Positions 1 through 11,014 of a DNA stretch of 64,000 nucleotides are shown in pieces. The DNA lies in assembly GCF_004359215.1 (NCBI RefSeq), contig NC_090624.1:1908503-1972502 (forward strand), read 5' to 3'. The number at the start of each line of letters is the position of its first letter. The first letter of the stretch is position 1. Source of the stretch: Bremia lactucae (taxonomy: Eukaryota; Oomycota; Peronosporomycetes; Peronosporales; Peronosporaceae). The notes below the pieces were generated by a model that searched no databases, had not been told where the DNA came from, and was given only the letters and a program-made list of their open reading frames with translations. The position numbers and the translations under genes are program-made.

Positions 1-1281
1 GGATGACTCGGTACTTGAGATCTCCGTCATTGGAATTGTACAGACGTGGTGTCTCGTCTTCTCCAGCTTGATAGTTCAGCATACTATCTTGTAAGGAATA
101 CTTGGGCATTGTATCTCCTTGTATCAACTCCTTGATTATCCATTGTAGCTCTCTGTTCCATAGATACATCGCTTTTGCTGTTTTAGCGACCGTCACCTTG
201 TTTGGGACAATAGGTGCCACAATTTCACGATTCTGAGCAGTATCTAGTAGCTCTTGCAAGCCGACTTGGGCAGCGTTCCGCTCAAATTCCGATTTTTGTG
301 ATAATGCATCATCGACTATGTTGGTTTCGCCGGCAATCCACTTGAACAATGGTTGGAACTCAGCAAGCTCAATGAACCATCGTGCAAGTCGCCGATTCGT
401 TTCTTCTGGGTTAAGATCATCTCAATGCTTTTGTGATCCGTTATCACCGTAAATGGTCGATCTCGATGGTATACTCGCCACACTCGAAGATCATGCATTA
501 TCGCGAGTAGCTCTAGTTTCCGAACAGGATAGTTCAACTTGGCTGGCTCCATCTTTCGACTAGTAAAAGCAATCGGATGCTCAAGCCCTCCCTCTTTGAA
601 ACAAGAAGTTCCCAATGGCGAACTTCGAGGTGTCCATTCGGCTGCCAAAAGGTTGGGTAAAGTCAGGAAGGCATAAAACCGGTGGCGATGTCAAGCGTCG
701 TTTAAGCTCTTTAAAGCAGCTTAATCGATCGGTCGTGAGCTGGATGTGCTCTCGAGATCGTTTGCCTATGATACTATCGTGTAGTGGTCCGAGAACTAGG
801 CAAAATTCTTACAGAACCGAGAGACGTACGCGGTTGTCCTTAAAAAGCTTTCGATGTGCTTTTCGTCTCGGGAATTGGCCAATCTGCGATAATCTTTACC
901 TTGTCGGGGTCCATTCGGACGCCTTTTTTTCCTGACGAAGCCCTAGGCACGGAATCACTTCCACGCAAAACTGGCACTTGGACAACTTTATGCAAAGTTG
1001 TTGTTCCTCTCATCGCTTCAGCACTCTGTCTCAAGCCTAAATGTGTTCTTTTACATCTTACGTTGCGTGAAAAAGAAGATGTCGTCAAAGTAGATCTTCA
1101 TAACGTCCTTAAGGGTACAAAAGACCTTTTGCACTATAAGATTAAACATCACAGGACTATCACTGAGTCCTAATGAAGTGGCAATGAATTTGAAAAGACC
1201 GTCAGGTGTTGAAAAGCTGTAAATGAGATATTCGATTCGCGTAGTTAAATTTGGTAGTAACCCCAAAGAAGGTCCATACAT
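1..1281 (-). pseudogene. Ty3/gypsy pol remnant (RT palm, RNase H, integrase N-terminus)
   Basis: Minus-strand reading gives gypsy pol in normal order but broken by frameshifts and stops. An RT palm segment with the variant catalytic box YFDDIFFFT lies at about 1051-1281. The RT connection lies at 840-1060, with a stretch ending KIIADWPIPE. RNase H lies at 316-648 (FTVITDHKS, YPVRKLELLAI). The start of the integrase zinc-binding region lies at 1-120 and runs off the window edge. The upstream RT half is missing in this orientation and is found inverted at 2050-2460. The piece is dead. The family assignment is secure; the exact domain edges are not. Confidence 0.8.
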
Positions 1282-2049
1282 GAAAATAATTGGCTAACCG
1301 CCATGGTGTCGTAGGCGTGTTCATGTTTACCTGCACGAATGGCCAACTCTTGTCAATATAAAATTCAGAATTAATTCTCGAAGAATGCAGCCTACGACGC
1401 TACTCCAGTTTGATCCCCAACACGTAAAGATCATGTAACGAAACCGAACTCTAACTAAGATTGCTTTTGTCGCTCTCGCGATAGAATTTATCCGAAACCT
1501 CGAACACGGCGTCCAAGTCCACGCTGCATGCTGTCAACATTGGTATGGCTTGTCCGAAGTGGAAGACTGCTTTCAACAATTTCATTCCAGGTAGCTCGAA
1601 GCCATTTTGTGTGACGTAGTGGCAGTATTACCAGTAACTGCACTACGCCATAAGACATAAATACAAATGCATAATTGTCTCTTCCAACATTTCTGGATAT
1701 AATACTACAAGGAAGGTATACCTAAACGTGATTGGCCCAAAATCTACTAAGAACACTTACTATTCCGTATGAAATATGTTCCAAGATACCTTAAGATACC
1801 TGAACTCCCACAGACATCTGGAACATTTCAAGTTATGTCCGTTCCTGAAAACAAGGATGTAATTTAGGAAATGATACGGCTACGCGAACGGAACCGAGAT
1901 ATCGACTGGGGAACCGGAAGAGTTTCGCCTCCACCAAGGTGAACAACTTCAAAGAAGCTCAACTTAGAGTGCCCAAACAACGTCTAGTTTAACGTGTACA
2001 TGGACGACGTGCAGATCGCGTAGCACAGAGCCGGGAGATCTTCAGATAT

Positions 2050-2460
2050 TTCGGCAGCATGGCCATATGGGACAAGATGGCACGACGCGTCTTATTACAT
2101 CTAAGCAAATGCTCAAGACGCTGCGCTATGAAAAAGATATCGAAACCATCTTTGTCGTCAATCCGCATGACTCAAAGATTGTAGAACGCTTTAAGAGTCA
2201 AGCATGGAAGCTCTCGAGGGTAAATCAGCGACCTTTTCACTAAGCAAGTATGCTAATACCGTTTTTTCTCAGAGCTTCCGAATTCGACCAACTACATCGG
2301 CTTGTTCAGCTCCGACGTTCTGTGTCAAGAAACCTATGCGCTGGCGCATTGTACATGACTATCGGCAGCTAAAAGTGGCAATCATCTTGCCGGCAATAAC
2401 AATGCCGCGCAAGGAAGACTATTGTTGACAGCGCGTTTGACGCTGTAAATGCTCTCGACT
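2050..2460 (+). pseudogene. Inverted gypsy fragment: pre-RT and RT fingers
   Basis: Plus-strand reading contains a pre-RT region (VVNPHDSKIVERF near 2155-2195) and the RT fingers (TFCVKKP then WRIVHDYRQL then MPRKED near 2310-2420), in different frames. These are exactly the pol parts absent from the minus-strand remnant at 1-1281. If this block is flipped in place, the RT halves become collinear. It is therefore better read as an internal inversion of one element than as a second insertion. From 1290 to 2050 only heavily decayed sequence is seen, with no domain I recognise. Confidence 0.65.
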
Positions 2461-3444
2461 TCATGATTTAGTAAGCGCCGCTAATGCGGCGTTCATCCGA
2501 AACTTGCGATCGAAAGTTTGATTCTTAACATTCTGCTTAACTAACTAAGTGCCGCTATAAGTTGAGCTATCAGCCTCTGTTAAAAAAATAAAACCATTGC
2601 TAGGACGGACGGTGAAGTCGCTCAAGCGGTCACTTTAGGGCCATCACTAGTGGCGGACGTTGATGTCTTTTTTAAGGACCCGGTATCGCCACACATCCCT
2701 ATTGGTATCGCCACAGTTATATTAGAAATCCGGCATAGCAATACCCTCAAATTTAATCATTCACGGGAGCCAGTATCACCTCGCCCTATTGGTGTCGGCA
2801 CACACCCTAAATTATTGTTTTCCTCCCATGCAGTGGAATGATTCATACCATGAAATTATTTTATGTTATCATTAATCTATATTTCATCAACAAGCGTGCC
2901 GGCCCTCTATTTGAAATCATAAACTTAATATGAGCTTTTCGCTCATTGTTGGCTTGAACTTTTTTGTGTGTAATAGTTCAAGCCAACAGTGAGCGAAAAG
3001 CTTTCTATAATAGGTAAATATTCTAACAGTTAAAATGCGTTCACAAATGATGTGATAGCTAGTTAATACATCCGGTTTCGAATAACATTTCGAATATCGT
3101 AAACATATAAATCATTTCTTGCAAAACGGTAACTTTTTTGCGTTGAGGATGATAACTAAATTTGGATTTTCTTTAAAAAGCTTGGGTAAATTTCAGATAC
3201 TTTGCTCCTGAAATGATTTTTTTCGAATATTCGTGTACAAGAAGATGCTCTGCTGTAAAAGTTTTTTCTTTTTGCTGAGAAAAGTAAGCACTGTGAATGC
3301 TGACGCATTGTGTGCGCCGCATTCAAATTGCTCTTTTCCATTGACTTTTTGCCTGTAGGTACGTTTGCCTACTATGTTAACGGTGTATTAGTTCCATATA
3401 AGCAGAAAAGAGTCAGATCGTCGGATCAGTACATTTACTTCAGT
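2461..3444. other. AT-rich non-coding stretch with one strong hairpin
   Basis: No coding region can be supported here. Short open frames are present but lack recognisable motifs. The only notable structure is the inverted repeat at 2933-3002. The right end abuts a gypsy LTR fragment. Confidence 0.5.
2933..3002. repeat. 27-bp inverted repeat, 16-nt loop
   Basis: Positions 2933-2959 and 2976-3002 are reverse complements with a single mismatch (ATTG against ACTG), separated by 16 T/G-rich bases. The arms are GC-mixed in an AT-rich neighbourhood. This could be a foldback mobile-element remnant, a terminator-like RNA hairpin or a small-RNA precursor. No flanking target duplication was identified. 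Confidence 0.8.
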
Positions 3445-3770
3445 CGTAACGAGGTGTCCCGTTACATGAGTAGTATTTCCTATAAACATACTATGTACGA
3501 GGAACATAGTAAAAAAGTATAGCTTTAGTATCATTTAATAGTTTTTTATTAGTAGTATTTACCAAATTTTTGGTAGTATTAAAGTGACAATATGACAGCT
3601 CTTTTGATTGGTTATATAAATTAGAAAAAAAGCTAATCTTTACTAGACACGATTGGGTGGCACACGGAGGCGCTGTACATAGTGTGATATTAGTATTTTC
3701 AAGGCATATTAATACAATCTTATTTTTTTCCTATGATATAGCCTTTAGAATCGAATTATTTTCACCGGTG
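3445..3770 (+). mobile_element. Truncated LTR of the dominant gypsy family
   Basis: It begins CGTAACGAGGTGTCCCGTTA, a one-base variant of the TGTAAC LTR start. It then follows the family U3 order: the GTATTTCCTATA tract, the ACCAAATTT tract, ATTGGTT, ACACGATTG and GGAGGCGCTGTACATAG. The R/U5 end is missing. No internal domain follows, so it is a broken solo LTR. Confidence 0.7.
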
Positions 3771-3807
3771 TCAGTGATGGTTGGCTATAACTGAAGCAAA
3801 AGTAGCG

Positions 3808-4040
3808 AAGGTATCAATGGCTGAGTGATTCAGCACTAGAATTAGGACCGTAAGGAACGTGGACCGATAGGGGTGGGCTATATGGTGTCATATCGCCGGA
3901 GATAGTTAAACAAATATTCACTGGATGGCCGCCACGCCCACCCGCGCGTAGGATGTGTTATTTATGTGTGAACTGGTGCTACTAGCCAAAAGACCTCACA
4001 GTATAGGGATGGGGTGTAATGTCCTCTACAAGTCAATGTA
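3808..4040 (+). mobile_element. tRNA-derived SINE, older copy
   Basis: A tRNA-like A box (ATGGCTGAGTGATTCAGC, near 3817-3834) and a B-box-like GTGGACCGATAG (near 3859-3870) lead a body alignable to the copy at 42862-43123. Shared landmarks, in order, are CATATCGCCGGAGA, GGATGGCCGCC, CCCACCCGC, GTAGCCAAAA-like and the GGGGTG tail. It is more diverged than the second copy, and no clear target duplication is left. SINEs depend on a partner LINE and are transcribed by RNA polymerase III. Confidence 0.75.
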
Positions 4041-4479
4041 GAGTTATTGTACCTCCGGGTGATCTGTTGTAACGGGCTGAGAGCCTGTTATTACCGTCTT
4101 ACACCATAAAGCTTTAAGGAAGCGCTCTATTTATAAGGGAAAACTAACTCTGTATATATTTTGCTTTTAGTTTTTATCTCGTACAAATAACCCAACTGTC
4201 CCCTTGCTCCTGGGTACCACTCAAAGACAAGTACACTTATCATTGGCTTATTCAATTAATTTTGGCACCCCAATAATGTTGACCGAAATAAATGACTTGC
4301 AGCATCCGCTAATCAGATACTGCAGTTTACATACAAATGTAATTATGTATTCAAGTTAAAACTACTTATGTAATGTGTTGCCCTATTAAATCACCCCACT
4401 TTAAGTTGCGTTTACCACAGATAAAGTGTCAATTTCAAAAGTGCGTGTACGCAGCGACTCTCCCAACTTAGGTCGTCAG
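4041..4479. other. Intergenic, no gene seen
   Basis: AT-rich sequence without supportable coding capacity, RNA gene or recognisable repeat. Confidence 0.4.
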
Positions 4480-5570
4480 GCAACAACACGAAGAGAGCAG
4501 GAGCCGCACGTCATAGATGAAGACCACACGCCATGAACCTTGTATAGACTTGGTGGTGCTGACCAACCCAGACCACTTGAATTCATGAAGGCACTCTTTG
4601 CGAGATACCATTCAGCGATAGGCAAAGAAACCGACGACTCATTCTCCGACAACGTGCTGCAACGATCATGGTATACGTTCATCAGACGCTGGAATGCCAG
4701 TCGACGTGAAGGACATTCCTTCACGGCCTGGATGGAATAACGCGAAAACAGACGTTACGATCACGTAATTGGAGAATCACGCTGTCGGATCTGTTCACAC
4801 AGTCCCCATCGGCTGCCATATGATCGTTACGGGCGCTCACGCAACCGCGGCCGAGGGTCATACTGTCCGTATGCTCCCTAGCCTCGTATAGATTTCCGAG
4901 TCGCTCGGGAGATCGTCACCGCTGGATAGAGCTGCTTGCGAGTGCAACGGCTTGCGAGATCGTGGATAAGAGCAACAAATTTGTACGCATTCTTCGTCTT
5001 CACATCGGACTCATAGTCCGTCTTCACATCGGACTCATAGTCCGCCACCACGTCGGGAAATTCTGAGCCAACGTACTTCGATGCACCCACGTATCGTCAG
5101 CAGGCGAATATTCCAACCAACAACCTTAATAATGCGTCTCGGCTCAAGGCTTCGTGTGCGCCGAGTCATTACTCGGCGCCTGGGAACGGCGATTTTCGTG
5201 ACCAACGATACGATCGACGATCCAGCGTCCTGCACCAGATGTATCGACCAGTGTAGGAGGAGCATCATCTGCGATGATAAGCGCCGATATACACTATCGG
5301 TCTCCTGATTATTCGTACGACAAGCTGCACTTTCTGCGAGCCAAAACTGAAGAGGCGAAAAACGGACTACTGGACGCTCGGAAATGACCGAGAGTGCTTG
5401 TGACCACGCGACTGCTGCGGTCGGAGGACCTCGGCAGAACAAGTCTGCACGTGTTATGCCGGACTGGGACCCATTTGTTGTTCGCGTCGTCTTCAAGGAA
5501 TGTCGGACTTTAAGCCGGCGCCAAAAAGCGGAGAAGGTTTGATGGGAGGTTCCCCGATAGATATGCATTG
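4480..5570 (+). pseudogene. Unidentified decayed coding region, possibly gag-like
   Basis: Plus-strand frames give a helical segment (MKALFARYHSAIGKETD, then WYTFIRRWNASRREG) at about 4540-4740. A Cys/His and Arg-rich stretch (CRICSHSPHRLPYDRYGR) follows near 4790-4850, then Asn/Arg-rich text with several stops to about 5540. An order of helical domain then Cys/His basic region would suit a retroelement gag, but the spacing is not a CCHC knuckle and I do not recognise the family. The right end abuts gypsy element A. Confidence 0.3.
4997..5044. repeat. Perfect 24-bp tandem duplication
   Basis: Two identical 24-base units lie at 4997-5020 and 5021-5044, each starting TCTTCACATCGG. The unit length is a multiple of three, so the duplication keeps frame within the decayed region around it. 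Confidence 0.9.
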
Positions 5571-5579
5571 AGGCACTTC

Positions 5580-6251
5580 ACATAGACAGATCCATAGACG
5601 AAAAGATCGTACCCTTAGACATAATATCTATGATTACGTCTTTTCTCGGTATAGGCGCTTGAGCCGGTACTGTTGCAGCATTTAGTTTGTTGAATGCGTG
5701 CACTATCCGCCACCCTCCTGTGGCCCTTCGCACACAGAAGGTCGGAGAGCTATGTGGGGGGGGGTGACTCCCTCACATGGCCCGCTTTTACCCGATTGGT
5801 GAAGAATTTATCGATCGCAAGTACTTGATCACGAGGCAGTAGCCACTTCTTCATGACACAGTACTTCGAGCCCGGTTTGAGCTCGATCTCATGTCGAGTG
5901 CGTTTATCCTTAGGCAACTCGCATGGAACTTTTTCAGAAAATACAACCCTGAATTTAATCAAATCTTTATATAGAGGATTTGTCTTAAGTGAATTCCAGG
6001 ATTGAGTAGTATATCTCAATCCGAGTCTTCACATCGAGGACACTTTCGTCCATCGACGAGCTGCTGAACACCCGTTCGTTCTCTGCAAAAATTACCGCTG
6101 ACGGTATATCGGTTACGTAATCCTCCTCTGTGACGAGTACGCAGATCTGCTTGATTTTACCAGCATGTAGATCTCTCAATAACCGCTTAGGATCTAAGGT
6201 TGGTAATTGAGTGATCTCTGAAGTTAACTTCGGGAGGCGCATACAGATCAA
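5580..6251 (-). pseudogene. Element A pre-RT and RT fingers (partial)
   Basis: The minus strand shows a linker (LTSEITQLPTLDPKRLLRDL, near 6180-6240), then the RT entry region KDKRTRHEIELKPGSKYCV and WLLPRDQVLAIDKFF (about 5780-5920). The finger motif WRIVHAFNKLNAATVPAQ and PIPRKDVIID follow (5600-5720). Stops and frameshifts separate these parts. The catalytic YxDD box would lie beyond the truncation. Confidence 0.8.
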
Positions 6252-7201
6252 GAGTATAAGCGCCTACTCTCGAACCGTCACTAACCAAGGCATTCAAAGT
6301 CTCAATTTTTTCCTGGGATTTATCCACAGGCTGCCGAGGGATTAATCCCTCGGGATCTAGAAGTCTAGGAACTTCAACTATTTGAGGAGATTTCTCTTCA
6401 AGAACGTGGGGATTTATTCCCTCAACGTCTTCCAACTGTGATTGTGCTATCACAGTCGGATCCTCTACGGTCGACTCTCTACTCAAGCTATGATCATTGT
6501 GTTGTCCATTTTGGACAACTGGTATCGTCATTGAATGTCGCCGGCTAGGCGTACATTCATGTCTCAATCCACTCGACTTATTCGAGTGGTGGACCCTTGG
6601 CGCTGCCTGTGCATTCGCACAGCCGCCGGCAGCTGACTCCACAGGGTGATTATTAATCACGTGGTGCTCTTGTTCAGTTGTACTAACGAATGTACCACAA
6701 GTGAGGCCAGCATACTCACTTGAAGTACATCCACACGCTTCTGAACGCTCCAAGACGTTCATTAGATGGCCATCTGATGAACAAGTGGCAGGCATTTTTA
6801 CGGATCGATGCTGCCAGCTGATCCTTTGCTCATATTTTCTGAGCCAAGGCAGACCTAGGATGACATCAAATTTGTCATCCAATTCCAGTACGATGAAATC
6901 ATCATCGTACGGAAAATCTTTTAACTTGTAGTAAAAAATTCACTACGCATTTCATTATTGTTATTGTTGCGCTTGTCGCTAAACACACCGTCATCCTCGT
7001 TGGAGTGATATCGCGCGCAACATATTTGAGCCTACGACCCTCTAGCGACTGGCGAAGAATAAAGCTTTTCGATGCTTCACAGTCCACTAGGGCTCTAAGT
7101 GACAAATCACTTGTCATTTTTAATTTTAAGGTGATGAGGAACACCTCATCACCAGGTGCAGAGACACATAATGATTGTGTGTCTGGAGCAACTTTAGTCA
7201 A
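6187..7201 (-). pseudogene. Element A aspartic protease and Cys-rich linker
   Basis: The protease N-half (6902-7201) has ALVDCEASKSF where the family has a DCGAS or DSG-like active site; the G to E change should be inactivating. The C-half continues in another frame from about 6882 with DDKFDVILGLPWLRKYE, the conserved flap-to-ILGLPWL block. After it comes a linker of about 200 residues rich in Ser, His and acidic residues, with no recognised fold. Retroviral-type protease would process gag-pol inside the virus-like particle; this copy cannot. Confidence 0.75.
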
Positions 7202-7224
7202 GAGATTTGCAATTTCTCTTGAGG

Positions 7225-7992
7225 TTACTGGATCAGTAGGGCGTTGCGCCCCCTACTGACCCTGACCGTTTTTGGCGGTCCGCCTCGCTGTTGCGATTTC
7301 ACAATAACGTCGGACCCGCGGCCGTTGCCCTTTTTGGCATACGGTCTAAAATTACGTTTAGTACCTTTCGGTGCTGGGCGTGGGGCACTACACTCATGAG
7401 CGTAGTGTCCTAACTTTTGACAGCGATTGCATTTCTGCAATCTCTTGTTATTCAAAAAGCGAGGTTTCTCGCTTTCGACATATGAGAGGTCCACGGGTTC
7501 TGGACCTTCTAACTCGTGTCGCCTTGGTGGACGATATGATGACGAACTAGCTTGAGCCTGTCTCAAGCTAAAGTCCTCCTGTTCCGCAACGGATATTATT
7601 TCTTCAAGCGTATCCAGTTCCAAGCGGAACAGGTGGGTCTTTACGGGGCTAATTGTAAGACCTTGCATGAACACCGTGATCAACGTGTGTTCATGAACTG
7701 GGTTGTTTGTGATACAAGTCGCTAAGAGTCGTATGTTCTGGGCATAAGCGTAAACATCACGCTTGCATTGCTTAAGTTTTAGAAGCTCTGAACGAGCTCT
7801 GAACTCAGCCCTAGGCGGTTCAAACATCTGTTTGATCCAGGCTTTAAGAGACTCGAGCGAACCAAAGACATATGGTTCGCGCAACTTAAGGCCTAATGCC
7901 CAAGTTATGGCACAACCTGCCAAATTTGACTGAGCAAAAGCGACTTGCATTTGCTCGTCGACGATGTGACGAGCCCTTATGGCATTGTCCAC
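7225..7992 (-). pseudogene. Element A gag, capsid and CCHC knuckle
   Basis: About 255 codons are open on the minus strand. The capsid-like region contains SNLAGCAITWALGLKL and FEPPRAEFRARSELLKLKQ. The C-terminal CCHC knuckle CNRCQKLGHYAHEC is near residues 186-199. A basic Arg/Lys tail follows. Reading upstream meets an in-frame TGA just before 7992, and the N-terminal part (8055-8270) is in another frame, so the gene is broken. Gag forms the particle and packages RNA through the knuckle. Confidence 0.85.
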
Positions 7993-8054
7993 TTCGACAA
8001 ATCATTGAAAGAGGGAGTCTTCTTCGACTCCCCTATACTTAGAAATGTCAATTC

Positions 8055-8270
8055 TTAAGGTTTCAGACGCATGTGCGTCATCGCAGGTACAGAGGTCTGT
8101 ACGAGCTGTAACCTCAACAGTTCTGCCTGTTTAGAGCCTCGCGGATTAAGCAAGGCTACATTCTCCTTCGCCTCGTCAAGTTCATGTTGTATGAACTTGG
8201 CGATGGCTGAATGGAGGGCAAATCTGTCCAAACTGGACAGCATGGCCAAGATGGCATCGTTCGACCGCAC
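8055..8270 (-). pseudogene. Element A gag N-terminal fragment
   Basis: Minus-strand residues include an amphipathic helix (IAKFIQHELDEAKENVALL) that recurs as AEYIQHALDAAREKVALL in element F gag and AKNIQHELDRARKKKPC in H gag. That identifies it as the gag amino end. It is frameshifted relative to the capsid part at 7225-7992. Confidence 0.75.
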
Positions 8271-8399
8271 TCCTTTCTATGTCACTTGGAAAGGAGTAGC
8301 TATCACGCGACACGTGATGAGTATTTCCATTATCATCAAACATGGACATGTTATATGATGGAACTGTGTTCCTTGGACGGACTACAAAGTGCTACCAGG

Positions 8400-8838
8400 T
8401 GTAACGGGGCACTGCCGACTTGTACTGCTTCAGTACAAGTCCACTTCGCACTGTCTCAGTGCGAGTGGTGCCTCACGTCACTTCACGTACACTAGTACGT
8501 GCAGAGGAAGTCTTCTCGTTAAACGCTTGATTTAAAGAGGGTTTAATGAAAACTGTATTAATATAATCAAGCTCTTCTTGTCTATCTACTTAATACTAAC
8601 TTAATTATAAACTAATACAAAATATGTACGAAAAGTATTATCTGTCTTTCTCTTTGCGCGCGTCCAGCGCTGACTGGACCGCGGAGAAAGTAGATATAAT
8701 GGTCTATATTCACCAATAGATAAGCCTTTATAATACTACCATGTAAAGTAATTTTCTCCAAATATTATGAACCTTTTAAATAATATATCAACTAACAACC
8801 TTTAAGTGTTCATTTCATGTAAAGATGCACCCCGTTCA
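8400..8838 (-). mobile_element. 5' LTR of element A
   Basis: In element sense it ends CCCCGTTACA at 8400 and is followed by CC and TGGTAGCACTTTGTAGTCC, the family primer-binding region. The U3 start near 8838 reads (T)GAACGGGGTGCA, a mutated TGTAACGGGG. U5 contains three serial hairpins. This sub-type is also recognisable as a fragment at 51970-52105. Confidence 0.8.
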
Positions 8839-9644
8839 ATAGAGCCTTGCTTGTATTAAGATTTTTGAAAGCTGATGTCGCGCGATTTGCTTCAGCCTAT
8901 TTACAACAACAACGAATGTATATATTCCGAAAAAGATTTTAACATGAATGAATAATTCGACTAAGTATACCAGCTTTTCTTTGTTTAGAATATTTAGCGA
9001 ATAACTGGTATCAACACACACCTTCTGGAATCGCAACGCTACCCTAAGTGAGATTAGGCAACCGGTGTAGCCACACAACCTATTTTTAATTACCTACCTC
9101 CGGATTGATGACACAGGATTAATGAATATAACTTCTCGGTAACTGGACTTCATATTGAGTAGCCTTTAGGCAGGCCTTTTGGGCTATGTTCAAGGAGAAA
9201 GGTATACCGGATGCGCTATCTTGCCGTGAATTTTCGAAACTTACCAAGCCCGTGTGTGCCGAGGCCGGCTTGCGGTGGATCGAAAGCGATGATATAACAA
9301 ACCGCTTGCACGGGCTACCTTTCAATACTACCTTTCAATAGCAAAGCAGCCTTTTGGCGCCGTATCATTCGCTGGCATGTTCTACATGACTGTTTGTGCG
9401 ATGCCACCAATTAAACAGTTTTGTCCCACCAATTGTTCATACGCGCGTAATTTTCCTAAAAGAAGATATTATTTTTCATAATTCCTGCAAGAAGCCTTAA
9501 TTCTAGAAACCACACCATTCCCTATGTTAAAGCAGTCTAATTGAGCTCAAAAATTGGCCTCATTTATGCAACAGGAAAAAATCTGATGATTTGAATTTGT
9601 GGCATGCACAAAATTTAAATGCATGGAGTGCGAATCCAATCTTC
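8839..9644. other. AT-rich intergenic, no gene seen
   Basis: No coding region with recognisable motifs and no further LTR boundary could be supported between elements A and B. Confidence 0.4.
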
Positions 9645-9717
9645 TTTTCATGGTATCGGCGTTTGACCAGGTACCGTCGCAGTGCTCAATTTATTATACG
9701 CATGCACAAACCGCCAC

Positions 9718-10265
9718 TGTAGGCGGGCACGTCATAATGTGGCCACGCTCTACTTAGACACATACCCCACCACAGCGAGGAAGCGGTTTAACCAGCTTCA
9801 CTTGCGTGCAGTGAGGTAGTTGTTGTGGGCGCGTTAGCGACCTCACCCAACGCACTAAGTACTTTAGTTAAGTGTCGTCACGGGAGCGGTAATCCAGCTC
9901 CTCGTGCGCCCTTACAAAGTAGAAAGTAATTTTCAGACTGATTCATATTTAATCGCATTAAATATAAATTTGTATTTTTACCAATCAAAATTTCACCTCT
10001 ATAGATAACACTTATTATGTATTGCGAGCGTTATTTATTAAAATACCTCGCGTAACGGATGACGCTAGGCGTCATCCCTCCTAAATGTGAATGCACCTAT
10101 CTGCATCGTATAAACAAGGGTCGGTCACAAGGGTCGGTCACAAATGTGAACCACACCCGAGTGGTGGGTCTAATTACTTTAATTAAGTAATTGAGCATCG
10201 TCTTAAGTACACCAAGTGTACTTAACGGGGACTGTGTAACATTAGGGCAACTTTAGCCCGTTACA
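9718..10265 (+). mobile_element. Nested solo LTR, 548 bp, TSD GCCAC
   Basis: It starts TGTAGGCGGG and ends GCCCGTTACA, the TG..CA ends expected of an LTR. It is flanked by GCCAC at 9713-9717 and again at 10266-10270. Removing it together with one GCCAC restores the gypsy RT reading GGWRFVHAYNKL across the site in element B. The interior has no coding domain. The strand is assigned only from the terminal TGTA/TTACA resemblance to the other LTRs. Confidence 0.85.
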
Positions 10266-10800
10266 GCCACCCTCCTGTTGCTTTACAAATACAGAAGGTC
10301 GGAGAGCTATTTGGGGGAGTTGATGGCCCCTGCCAAGCGATCAGCATAGAATTTAACGATCGCTAAAAACTTGTTCATGAGGCAATGGCCACTGCTTATG
10401 ACATAGTTTATTGAGCCTGGACTCAGGTCGATTATGTGTCGAATTGTCTTTTTCCTTTAGGAAATCGCACGGCACAGACTTAGGCAATGCATCCTTTGAT
10501 TCGACCAAATTTTTATGCAAAGGGTTTGTGTTCAAAGACTCCCAAGCTTTAAACGCGAGACTTTTAATCCAAGTCTTCACATCGAGGAAGCTTTCGACCA
10601 TCTATGAGCTATTAAGAATCGTTTCGTTCACAGGAAATACTTTTACCGACCGAGGGTCGGCAACGTAATTGTCATCTGTGACAGGTACCCAGATCTGCTT
10701 GACTTTGCCACTACTCAGATCTCGCAAGAACTGTTTCGGCTCTAGCGTTGGTAATTGAGTTATCTCCGAAGTTAAATTTGAAGGCGCTACCAAATCAAGT
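10266..10800 (-). pseudogene. Element B pre-RT and RT entry
   Basis: The minus strand carries LTSEITQLPTLEPKQFLRDL and VNETILNSS in the pre-RT linker. A frame-broken RT entry (SVPCDFLKEKDN and CHKQWPLPHEQV) follows at about 10380-10500. The segment 10602-10793 is nearly identical to 16611-16802 of element C in the opposite orientation. Confidence 0.8.
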
Positions 10801-11014
10801 GTGTAAGCGCCTACACTCCATTCGTTTATTTACTAAGACATTAAATGTCTCAATATCTTCTTTGTACGTTTCTTAATTGCCAAAGGTTCCTGGGAACCTT
10901 TGACCACAGTTTTTCGTGGACTTATTCTCACAGAAATTATTCGGAAAGTACCCAACACCAACTGCATCTAGCTATAGTTGTGCTACCACAGCAAAATCCC
11001 TTCAGATGGACTCT

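Larger units (their letters stand above)
5580..8838 (-). mobile_element. Gypsy element A, 5' LTR to truncated RT
   Basis: A minus-strand element reading LTR (8838-8400), primer-binding region, gag, protease, pre-RT linker and RT fingers. It is cut off at about 5580 within RT, just after IFSSMDL. The palm, RNase H, integrase and 3' LTR are missing. It is the best-preserved gag of the dominant family here, but it carries a stop and frameshifts and is not autonomous. Confidence 0.85.

Noticed and set aside
9119..9325. 68-codon frame between elements A and B
   Set aside because: No motif, no homology to elements in the window and no supporting structure.
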